From positions 18,479 to 82,478 of the forward strand of contig JAIMBB010000001.1 of the NCBI GenBank assembly GCA_023511655.1: a stretch of DNA of 64,000 nucleotides, in the 5' to 3' direction. The DNA comes from Anaerolineae bacterium. Lineage in GTDB: Bacteria; Chloroflexota; Anaerolineae; J036; Brachytrichaceae. This document shows positions 37,081-44,414 of the stretch, piece by piece; position 1 is the stretch's first letter; the number at the start of each line of letters is the position of its first letter. Under the pieces are notes generated by a model. The model saw only the letters and a list, made by a program, of their open reading frames with translations. It made no database searches and had not been told where the DNA came from. Made by a program: the position numbers and the translations under genes.

Positions 37081-37860
37081 ATGGAGTTGAACGACCTCTT
37101 TACATTGAAGGACAAAGTGGCCCTGATCACCGGCGGCAGCGGCGACATCGGCATGGCCATCGCCACGGCCTTCGCGCACGCAGGAGCGCACCTCGCCCTG
37201 AACGGCAAGAACGCCTCCAAGCTGCAAGCCAGGCGCGCGACGTTCGAAGGGTTGCCGGTGCGCGTCGAGACCTTCGCCGCCGACGTGAGCGAAGTGGAAG
37301 CCGCGCGCAAGCTTGCCCACGACGTGGTGGCATCGTTCGGGCGGGTAGACATCCTGGTGAACTGCGCCGGGATCAACTATCGCAAACCGATCCTCGAGTT
37401 CTCCGAAGCCGAGTACGAGAAGATCATGGCCGTGCACCTGCGTGCCGCGTTCTTCCTCAGCCAGGCCGTCGCGCCGTTCATGATCGCACAAGGCGGCGGC
37501 AAAATCATCAACATCGGCTCGGCGACCATTCGCATCGGCCTGGCCGACGTCTCGGTCTACGGCATGGCCAAAGCCGGGCTGGATGCGCTCACCCGCTCGA
37601 TGGCCGTCGAGTGGGCCGAGCACAACATCCAGGTGAATTGTCTGGCCCCAGGTTTCTTGATGACCGAACTCACCCGAGAAGGCTTATGGGGAAACGAGCG
37701 CCGCAGCAGGTGGCTGCTGGAGCGAATCCCGATGAGGCGGCCCGGCCTGCCGGAAGAGATGGCCGGCGTGGCTCTGTTGCTCGCCTCGCGCGCCTCCAGC
37801 TACCTGACCGGCCAGACCATCTACGTGGATGGTGGCTTCTTCGCCGGAAGCAAATGGTGA
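37081..37860 (+). CDS. SDR-family dehydrogenase/reductase
   Basis: 259-residue classical SDR: TGGSGDIGMAIA cofactor motif, NCAGIN, catalytic Ser in INIGSATI, YGMAKAG for Tyr-Lys, and the typical end GQTIYVDGGF. Asn-Gly-Lys after the second strand (LALNGKN) suggests NADP use. Related to gluconate 5-dehydrogenase-like enzymes acting on polyols and sugar acids. The ATG at 37081 places the LKDKVALITGG start correctly. It precedes the ApnO-like gene by 56 bases. Confidence 0.87.
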   Translation: MELNDLFTLKDKVALITGGSGDIGMAIATAFAHAGAHLALNGKNASKLQARRATFEGLPVRVETFAADVSEVEAARKLAHDVVASFGRVDILVNCAGINYRKPILEFSEAEYEKIMAVHLRAAFFLSQAVAPFMIAQGGGKIINIGSATIRIGLADVSVYGMAKAGLDALTRSMAVEWAEHNIQVNCLAPGFLMTELTREGLWGNERRSRWLLERIPMRRPGLPEEMAGVALLLASRASSYLTGQTIYVDGGFFAGSKW

Positions 37861-37916
37861 GTTGCGAATCTTGAGTTTTGGATTCGGAGACTCACCCCAC
37901 ACTCAACACTAAAACT

Positions 37917-38759
37917 ATGAAAATCACACTCATGGGCGCGGGCGGTAAGATGGGCTGCCGCATCACCGACAACTTGATGAAGAACGACGCATTCGACGTG
38001 CGCTACGTCGAGGTCAGCCCGGCGGGCATCGAGCGGCTGGCGCGACGCGGATTGACGCCGACGCCACAAGACGAGGCGGTGCACCATGCCGAAGCAGTTA
38101 TCCTGGCCGTGCCCGATGCGCTGCTGGGCCAGATCACGCACGACATCGTGCCCATGCTCAGGCCGCGCACCATGGTCATCACCCTCGACCCCGCGGCAGC
38201 CTACGCCGGCGCGCTGGCCCGGCGCGACGACCTGACCTACTTCATCGCCCATCCCTGCCACCCACCGCTGTTCAACGATGAGACCGACCCCGCAGCGCGC
38301 ACGGACTGGTTCGGCGGCGTGCACGCCCGGCAACACATCGTCTGTGCGCTGCACCACGGCCCGGAAGAGGACTACGCCAACGGCGAGCGCATCGCCCGCG
38401 CCATCTATGCGCCGGTGATGAACGCCTATCGCGTGACCACTGAGCAGATGGCGCTGCTCGAGCCGGCGCTGGTGGAAACCACCGTCGGCACGTGCATCGC
38501 CGTGATGAAGGAGGCCTACGACGAAGTGGTAAGGAGGGGCGTGCCCGCGGAGGCAGCATTCGAATTTCTCTCCGGCCATGTGCGCACGATCTTCGCCAGC
38601 GTCTTCGGTGTGAGCGGCTTCCCGCTCAGCGATGGCGCGAACTACGCCATCGCACAAGCCAAGCGAGCGATGTTGCAACCGGACTGGAAGGACAAACTGT
38701 TGAGCGTCGAGAGCGTGAAGCGCAGCGTGGCTGAGATCGCGCACGTCCCAGCCACTTAA
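37917..38759 (+). CDS. apnO: ApnO-like D-apionate oxidoisomerase
   Basis: 280 residues from the ATG at 37917. It starts with a Rossmann motif (MGAGGKMGCRITDNL) and contains RYVEVSPAGIERLARRG, ITLDPAAAYAG and the very characteristic YFIAHPCHPPLFNDETDP, which I associate with D-apionate oxidoisomerase (ApnO; distant phosphogluconate dehydrogenase fold). The reaction converts D-apionate with NAD to 3-oxo-isoapionate. It lies directly upstream of the OiaC-like gene, which would consume that product. Function is inferred from recalled family sequence and gene order. Confidence 0.75.
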   Translation: MKITLMGAGGKMGCRITDNLMKNDAFDVRYVEVSPAGIERLARRGLTPTPQDEAVHHAEAVILAVPDALLGQITHDIVPMLRPRTMVITLDPAAAYAGALARRDDLTYFIAHPCHPPLFNDETDPAARTDWFGGVHARQHIVCALHHGPEEDYANGERIARAIYAPVMNAYRVTTEQMALLEPALVETTVGTCIAVMKEAYDEVVRRGVPAEAAFEFLSGHVRTIFASVFGVSGFPLSDGANYAIAQAKRAMLQPDWKDKLLSVESVKRSVAEIAHVPAT

Positions 38760-38806
38760 CACGCGGTGCACAACACGCAGTGCGCATGAAGTAACACGAA
38801 AAGCGA

Positions 38807-39625
38807 ATGAAGTTAGGAATCAGCTCATACACCTACGGCTGGGGCTGCGGCATCAGCGGCTATCCCCCACCCTCGAAACCGCTCGACTGGCGGACGCTGC
38901 TGCGACGCGCCTCCGAAATGGATGTGCGCGTCGTGCAGATTGCCAACAACATGCCGCTGCACGAAATTGATCTGGACGCACTGACGACGGAAGCGCAGCG
39001 CCTCGGCATCGCCCTGGAAGCCGGCACGCGCGGCATTCAGCCCGATCACCTGAAGCGCTATGCTCAAATTGCCGAGCGCATTGGCTCGCCCATCCTGCGT
39101 TGCGTCATTGACGCGCCCGGGCACCAACCGGATCTGCCAGAGATCGTCGAGACGTTGCAGGCAGTGCTGCCCGAGTTCGAACGGCGCGGCGTGACGCTGG
39201 CCATCGAAAACCACGATCGCTTCCACGCCTCGACCCTCGCCGGGCTGATGCAAGCCATGCGCGGCGCGCCGATCGGCATCTGCCTGGACGTGGCCAATTC
39301 CCTCGGCTGCGAGGAGCCGATGAAACATGTGGCCGAGGTGCTGGGGCCATACGTCGTCAACCTGCACATCAAGGAATACGTGATCAAGCGACTGCCCAGC
39401 CATCAGGGCTTCGTCATCCACGGCGCGCCGTTTGGGCAAGGGATGTGCGACCTCGACTGGCTGCTGCCGCGGTTGAAAGCGCTGACGGATCGCGACTTCA
39501 ACGCCATCCTCGAACAATGGGCGCCTCAGCAGGCGACGATCGAAGAGACAATCGCCCTGGAGGAGCGCTGGGCAATCGAAAGCGTGGCTTACCTGCAGGC
39601 CAGATACTTTGGATCGCCGGGCTAA
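38807..39625 (+). CDS. oiaC: Xylose-isomerase-like TIM-barrel, OiaC-like 3-oxo-isoapionate decarboxylase
   Basis: 272-residue AP-endonuclease-family-2/IolE-type TIM barrel: KLGISSYTYGWGCG at the first strand, TLAIENHDRF (metal-ligand Glu), GICLDVANSLG (Asp), VVNLHIKEY (His) and FNAILEQWAP (Glu) supply the usual divalent-metal site. Its position 47 bases after the ApnO-like gene makes it the best candidate for OiaC, which decarboxylates 3-oxo-isoapionate to L-erythrulose. Many proteins of this fold are isomerases or epimerases, so family membership is firm and the reaction is inferred. Confidence 0.72.
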   Translation: MKLGISSYTYGWGCGISGYPPPSKPLDWRTLLRRASEMDVRVVQIANNMPLHEIDLDALTTEAQRLGIALEAGTRGIQPDHLKRYAQIAERIGSPILRCVIDAPGHQPDLPEIVETLQAVLPEFERRGVTLAIENHDRFHASTLAGLMQAMRGAPIGICLDVANSLGCEEPMKHVAEVLGPYVVNLHIKEYVIKRLPSHQGFVIHGAPFGQGMCDLDWLLPRLKALTDRDFNAILEQWAPQQATIEETIALEERWAIESVAYLQARYFGSPG

Positions 39626-39646
39626 AAGGCCCTCGAGACTTCCGCA

Positions 39647-40696
39647 ATGGACGAAGTGATCACCAGCGCCCCGGCAAAAGCCATCCTGTTCGGCGAGCAT
39701 GCCGTGAATCGTGGGCAAGTCGCGATCGCGGCCAGCGTGGGACTGCGGATCAAATGCCACATTCGACGGGGCGGATATTTCTATCACCTGCAGAGCAAAG
39801 GACACGCCCGCACCTTTACCAGGGACGAGGTCATCGCGCTGGGCAGGCAGGTAGATGAGTGGCGAGCAGCCGGCGACTACGCGGCAATCCGACAACTGGC
39901 CGCTCGCGACTACTTCGCGCCGGCCCAGTACATCATCGCCCACGCCATGCGTAGCATCCCTGCGCTCGAAGACGGCCTGGACATTGCTTTCGCCAGCGAG
40001 ATCCCGAGATCGGGCGGCCTGGGATCGGGCGGCGCGGCACACGCCGCGTTGGCGCGGGCGCTCTACCATTTTGCAGCCGGCGAGGCCGACCTGTCGCCGG
40101 GCGCCCAGAACCAGGCGCAAATCGGCGCGTGGGCTTATCTGGGCGATGTGATCGCGCACGGCGGGATCGCCTCGGCTTTGGACACGCAGACATCGCTGCT
40201 CGGCGGCGTGATTCGCTACTCGACAGAGGCGTGGGGCGAGCGCATCCCGGTCGCGCCCGGGTTACAACTTGTGATCGGCGACACTGGCGTGCGCGGCCAG
40301 ACCAGCGAAGTGAATTCACGCGTGCGCGAATGGTTGGCCGGGGACCCCACACGTATGCGCTACTTCGAGATGATCGGCGCGCTCAGCGAAGCGGCGCAGA
40401 AAGGCCTGGAACAGGGCGACTGGCGCTTGCTCGGCAAGTTGATGAACTTGAACCAGCTCGCGCTGGAGAAGATCGGCGTGAGCTGTCCGGAGCTGGAGCG
40501 TTTGATTGACGCAGCGATCGGCGCAGGTGCGCCCGGCGCCAAACTCAGCGGCAGCGGTGGCGGCGGCATCATGATCGCGCTGGCGACGGACGAAACTCGT
40601 GAAGCGATCGTCCAGGCTTTACACCAGGCCGGCGCATACGCGGTCTACGCCCCGGAAATTGCCGTGCAGGGTGCACAGGTGGAGGCGATGTCATGA
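39647..40696 (+). CDS. mvk: Mevalonate kinase-like GHMP kinase
   Basis: 349 residues of the GHMP kinase fold: SAPAKAILFGEHAVNRGQVA (motif 1), IPRSGGLGSGGAAHAALARAL (ATP-binding motif 2, in part) and GAKLSGSGGGGIMIAL (motif 3), with the TQTSLLGGVIRYS segment typical of mevalonate kinase. Mevalonate kinases occur in Chloroflexota, but no other mevalonate-pathway gene is adjacent. Since it sits inside a sugar-acid island, a role as a kinase for a small polyol or sugar cannot be excluded. It starts 22 bases after the OiaC-like gene. Confidence 0.75.
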   Translation: MDEVITSAPAKAILFGEHAVNRGQVAIAASVGLRIKCHIRRGGYFYHLQSKGHARTFTRDEVIALGRQVDEWRAAGDYAAIRQLAARDYFAPAQYIIAHAMRSIPALEDGLDIAFASEIPRSGGLGSGGAAHAALARALYHFAAGEADLSPGAQNQAQIGAWAYLGDVIAHGGIASALDTQTSLLGGVIRYSTEAWGERIPVAPGLQLVIGDTGVRGQTSEVNSRVREWLAGDPTRMRYFEMIGALSEAAQKGLEQGDWRLLGKLMNLNQLALEKIGVSCPELERLIDAAIGAGAPGAKLSGSGGGGIMIALATDETREAIVQALHQAGAYAVYAPEIAVQGAQVEAMS

Positions 40697-40748
40697 CCAA
40701 CGAGCAACGGCGCGAGCAAAACTGCTCACAACCGAAACGTCAGCGCCT

Positions 40749-40783
40749 CATTCCGATCGCGGGCCGATCCCGGGTTCGGAATG
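40749..40783. repeat. Small inverted repeat in an intergenic gap
   Basis: CATTCCGA (40749-40756) pairs with TCGGAATG (40776-40783), with a GC-rich loop. It resembles widespread dispersed palindromes of the TCATTCCGA type and lies between the kinase and cyclase genes. Confidence 0.5.
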
Positions 40784-40820
40784 ACAACCGGCAACTCCAG
40801 CACCTACGATGAGGCAAAAG

Positions 40821-41507
40821 ATGGCAAACGAAAGATCAACCTACAGAATCATTGACCTGACGCACACTCTAATCCCCGGCGAGGAGCAATACACTGTCGA
40901 GATCAAGCAGCGCGGGACGCCCCGCACCACGCCGACCGGCGACATCATGCACGACGTGTACATGTGGTCACACAGCGGCACGCACGTCGAGGTGGCGCGG
41001 CACTTCTACGCCGACGGCCGCGATACCGCCGGCTACCCTGCCGAGACGTTCATCGGCCCGGCCATCCGACTCGACTTTCGACACAAGCAGGTGAACGAGC
41101 CGATCACGCTGGCCGACATCCAGGCCGCCGGCGATGTGCAAGACCGTGACATCGTCATCCTGTGGGAAGGGCGCGATGGACAATATCGCACCTCGGCCTC
41201 GCACCAGCGGCCGTATCTGGCCGAGGACGCAGCCGAATGGCTGGCCCTGGAGAAACGGATCAAGCTGCTGGGCACCGACTCGTCGGGCTTCGAGGTGCGC
41301 GGCCGCAATGACCACCCGAATCATCACCTGTTCTTTCGCGCCGACGTGGATATTCCGGTGGTGGAATGCCTGCGCAACCTGGGCGAGATCGGCAGCCAGC
41401 GCTTCTTCTTCGTCGGCCTGCCCATTCCGTGCCAGGGCCTGGACGCTTCGCCCATCCGTGCCATCGCCATCGAGGGGCTGATCGAACTTTTGCCAAGACA
41501 AACGTAG
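40821..41507 (+). CDS. Cyclase (kynurenine formamidase-like) family hydrolase
   Basis: 228 residues from the ATG at 40821; a second in-frame ATG at 40809 is possible. It begins YRIIDLTHTLIPG and has the metal motif HSGTHVEVARHFYADGRD, where the cyclase family usually has HxGTHxDAP; here Glu replaces Asp. GTDSSGFEVRGRNDHPNHHLFF supplies another His cluster. Family members hydrolyse amides, lactones or cyclic substrates using Mn or Zn. In this island a lactone or sugar-acid ester is a plausible substrate, but this is inference. Confidence 0.82.
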   Translation: MANERSTYRIIDLTHTLIPGEEQYTVEIKQRGTPRTTPTGDIMHDVYMWSHSGTHVEVARHFYADGRDTAGYPAETFIGPAIRLDFRHKQVNEPITLADIQAAGDVQDRDIVILWEGRDGQYRTSASHQRPYLAEDAAEWLALEKRIKLLGTDSSGFEVRGRNDHPNHHLFFRADVDIPVVECLRNLGEIGSQRFFFVGLPIPCQGLDASPIRAIAIEGLIELLPRQT

Positions 41508-41539
41508 AAACTTCCCCGGTGACTCTTGACTCTCTTCAC

Positions 41540-42496
41540 ATGACCCACTACAAAGCCCTCGTCGCCTCGCGCTCGTTCGGGCCGAATTGCCCGGATGCCG
41601 TGCGGCGCCTGATCTCATCGGGCGTTGAGCTGGTGAGCAACCCCTGGGGCCGCGCGCCAAGCGAAGCGGAACTGGCGGGCGTGATCGGCGATTTCGACGT
41701 GTTGATCAGCGGCACCGAGCCGGTCACCGCGCGCGTGCTGGAGAGCGCGCACCGCCTCAAGCTCATCGCCAAGCACGGCGTTGGCTTCGACAACATTGAC
41801 CTCGATGCTGCCAGGGCCCATCATGTGATTGTCGCGATCGCCGGCGGGGCGATTGCCGATAGCGTGGCCGACATGGCCATGGCACTGCTGCTGGCATGCG
41901 CGCGCCAGATCCCGCAAGGCGACCGCGCCGTGCGCGCGGGACAGTGGCCTCGCATCGTCGGCGTGGAGTTGCGCGACAAGACGCTTGGGGTTGTCGGCCT
42001 CGGGCAGATTGGCCGCGAGGTCGTCAGGCGCGCCAAAGGCTTCGGCATGCACATCGTTGCCTACGATGTGCTTCGGCACGAATCATTCGCGCAGGAATAC
42101 AGCGTGCGCTATCTGTCGCTCGACGAGTTGCTAGCCGAATCCGACTTCGTCACCCTGCATGCACCGGTGACCGACGAGTCACGCTTTCTGATCAACGCGA
42201 CGACGCTGGCGCAGATGAAGCCGACGGCTTACCTGATCAACACTGCGCGCGGCGAGCTGGTGGACGAGCGCGCGCTGGCTGAAGCGCTGCGCGAAAGGCG
42301 CATTGCTGGCGCGGCGTGCGACGTCTTTTCGAAGGAGCCGCCGGGCGACAACGAACTGCTCAAGCTGGACAATTTCATCGCTGCTCCGCACAGCGCCGGC
42401 CAAACGCACGATGGCCTGCGCAAGCTTGGCGAAGTGACCGTCGAGAATATCCTGCGCGTGCTCGATGGTCATGCGCCGTTGTATCGCGTCGCATAG
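41540..42496 (+). CDS. D-isomer specific 2-hydroxyacid dehydrogenase (SerA-like)
   Basis: 318 residues from the ATG at 41540. Substrate domain, then NAD domain with VVGLGQIGREVVRRAKGFGM, the catalytic Arg in LINTARGELVDERAL, a Glu in DVFSKEPP and the catalytic His in APHSAGQTHDGL. It is of the phosphoglycerate dehydrogenase-like type but lacks the C-terminal regulatory domains, so a catabolic role on a short hydroxy or branched sugar acid is more likely than serine synthesis. Confidence 0.88.
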   Translation: MTHYKALVASRSFGPNCPDAVRRLISSGVELVSNPWGRAPSEAELAGVIGDFDVLISGTEPVTARVLESAHRLKLIAKHGVGFDNIDLDAARAHHVIVAIAGGAIADSVADMAMALLLACARQIPQGDRAVRAGQWPRIVGVELRDKTLGVVGLGQIGREVVRRAKGFGMHIVAYDVLRHESFAQEYSVRYLSLDELLAESDFVTLHAPVTDESRFLINATTLAQMKPTAYLINTARGELVDERALAEALRERRIAGAACDVFSKEPPGDNELLKLDNFIAAPHSAGQTHDGLRKLGEVTVENILRVLDGHAPLYRVA

Positions 42497-42507
42497 CCGA
42501 CATGGCC

Positions 42508-42528
42508 GAGATCGGAGATTGGAGATCA
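42508..42528 (+). repeat. Three tandem heptamers in an intergenic gap
   Basis: GAGATCG, GAGATTG and GAGATCA in direct succession, just downstream of the 2-hydroxyacid dehydrogenase stop, followed by a degenerate pyrimidine-rich stretch (to about 42560) that partly complements it (CTCCAGATTTCTAATCTTC). Confidence 0.7.
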
Positions 42529-42562
42529 AGTTTCCCCAACCTCCAGATTTCTAATCTTCAAC

Positions 42563-43348
42563 ATGGGAACACGCATTCGCTTCTTCGGCGTCGCCGCATA
42601 CGAGCTGATCACTGATAAAGGCAAGCACATCATCGTTGACCCTTTTCTCGACGAAAATCCCGGCAGTCCGCTCAAACATGACCAACTGGAGCGCGTGGAT
42701 ATGATTCTGGTCTCGCATGCAGCCTGGGACCACCTGGGCGATACCGAGGCTATTGCCAGACACTATGCCGCGCCCGTCATCTGCGGCGGCGAGGTCAAGA
42801 ACTATCTGCTGGCCAGAGGCATCCCCACCGAGCAGGTGCGCGCGACCACATGGAGCATTGCGGTCGAGCTGGACGGTATCGTGATCTATCCGGTCGAGTG
42901 CCATCACTGGTCACAGATCAAAATGCCCGACGGCAGCTACGCCAGTGGCGTGCCGATGTCGTTCGTGATCTACCTGGACGACTGCCGCTTCTATCACTAC
43001 GGCGACACAGCCATCTTCAGCGACCTCAAGCTGATCGCCGAGTTACACAAGCCGACCATCGGCTGCCTGGGCGTCACCGAACCGTGGGAGATTGTGCCGC
43101 GCGTGCCAGGACCAGGCAAACTGATCACCGGCGAGATGAGTCCCTACGAAAGCGCGCTGGCGGCACAATGGCTCGGCTTACAGACCGTGTTGCCTTGTCA
43201 CTACTGCAACCCGGCGCACCCCGAAGCCGCGCGCGACCTGGATCTATTTAACGGGCATTTGCGCCAGGCGAAAGCGCACGGCCTGCACACGCCGCGCAGC
43301 GTGGTGCTGGCGCCGGGTGACGAGATCGAAGTGGGGAAAGACGTATAG
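42563..43348 (+). CDS. UlaG-like metallo-beta-lactamase-fold protein
   Basis: 261 residues of the metallo-beta-lactamase fold, UlaG/RomA-like. The HxHxDH motif appears as SHAAWDHLGD: the second His is Ala, so one zinc ligand is missing, while Asp and the last His remain. Other metal positions look present (VECHHWS, YHYGDTAIFSDL, LPCHY). UlaG opens L-ascorbate-6-phosphate lactone, so a lactonase role in sugar-acid degradation would fit the context, but the altered motif makes a mono-metal site or changed activity likely. Confidence 0.82.
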   Translation: MGTRIRFFGVAAYELITDKGKHIIVDPFLDENPGSPLKHDQLERVDMILVSHAAWDHLGDTEAIARHYAAPVICGGEVKNYLLARGIPTEQVRATTWSIAVELDGIVIYPVECHHWSQIKMPDGSYASGVPMSFVIYLDDCRFYHYGDTAIFSDLKLIAELHKPTIGCLGVTEPWEIVPRVPGPGKLITGEMSPYESALAAQWLGLQTVLPCHYCNPAHPEAARDLDLFNGHLRQAKAHGLHTPRSVVLAPGDEIEVGKDV

Positions 43349-43382
43349 CCCATCCAGATAGGACAGACGGAGGGACGAACGC

Positions 43383-44393
43383 ATGAAAGCAGCCATTTTC
43401 GATGCGCCACAAAAGATGCGCGTCGGCGAATGGGATTCACCCAGCGCCGGCACGGACGAGGTGGTCGTGCGGGTAAAAGCCACCGGCATCTGTGCGGGCG
43501 ACATGTATATCTATCAGGGCCGTAACCCGTATGCGCACTACCCGGTCATCGGCGGACACGAGATCGCGGGCTATGTGCATAGCACAGGCGAGGGCGTCAC
43601 CGGAATTCAGGTCGGCGAGCTGGTAGTGGTCGAGCCGTTTATCGGCTGCGGCAAGTGCTACGCCTGTCGCGTGGGCAAGCCCAACTGTTGCATCAACCTC
43701 GAGATCATCGGCATCCATCGCCCAGGCGGTTTTGCGGAATACGTCGTCGCACCGGCGAGGAACATCCACAAAGTGCCGCCCGGCCTCTCGCCGGCATGGG
43801 CGTCATTTGCCGAACCAATCGCCATCGCCGTGCAGGCCACCCGGCGCGGCGAGGTGCATGCCGGCGACACCGTCCTCATCCTCGGCGCAGGGCCGATCGG
43901 GCTGGCGTTGATCGAGGTCGCGCGCGCCAAGGGTGCGCATGTATATGTGACCGACGTCGTGCAGGATCGGCTCGAATTCGCCAGGACGCTCGGCGCAGAG
44001 GCACTGCCGAGCGACGACGAGCTGCTCGACCGAGTGATGGAGATCACGAGCGGCGAGGGCATGCCGTGCGTGATCGAAGCAGCCGGCAACGCCAGGGCAA
44101 TGGAAGCGACGGTTGACCTGGTCGCCCATGGTGGGCGCATCGTGATCGTCGGCCTGCTGAAGAAAGGACAGATGATCCAGATCCCCGGCCTCGACCTGAC
44201 GCGCAAAGAGATGACCATCCACGGTTCGCGCGCATCCACGAACTGTTTCCCGGAGGCGCTGCAGCTATTGGCCGAGGGGAAGATCCGTTATCCGAAGGTC
44301 GCCACCGAGTTCAGCATGTGGGACGCGCCAGGCGTGTTCGAGGAAATGAACGCCATGCCGGGCAAATATCACAAAGGCGTGCTGGTGATCTGA
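43383..44393 (+). CDS. Zinc-dependent alcohol dehydrogenase (MDR, sorbitol/threonine dehydrogenase type)
   Basis: 336 residues. Catalytic zinc site: Cys in KATGICAGD and GHEIAGYV with the His-Glu pair; structural zinc cysteines in GCGKCYACRVGKPNCC; NAD-binding LILGAGPIGLALIEVARAKG. Asp at the end of the following strand (VTDVVQDR) suggests NAD. It probably oxidises a secondary polyol or sugar. An AGGGACGAACGC spacer with GGAGG precedes the ATG. It lies 22 bases upstream of the DUF1537 kinase. Confidence 0.92.
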   Translation: MKAAIFDAPQKMRVGEWDSPSAGTDEVVVRVKATGICAGDMYIYQGRNPYAHYPVIGGHEIAGYVHSTGEGVTGIQVGELVVVEPFIGCGKCYACRVGKPNCCINLEIIGIHRPGGFAEYVVAPARNIHKVPPGLSPAWASFAEPIAIAVQATRRGEVHAGDTVLILGAGPIGLALIEVARAKGAHVYVTDVVQDRLEFARTLGAEALPSDDELLDRVMEITSGEGMPCVIEAAGNARAMEATVDLVAHGGRIVIVGLLKKGQMIQIPGLDLTRKEMTIHGSRASTNCFPEALQLLAEGKIRYPKVATEFSMWDAPGVFEEMNAMPGKYHKGVLVI

Positions 44394-44414
44394 AAGCGGC
44401 GCCCCCGACAAACC

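Noticed and set aside
36609..37874. Long plus-strand frame spanning the permease end and an SDR
   Set aside because: It overlaps two well-supported genes in another frame and its product is Arg/His-rich with no recognisable domain.
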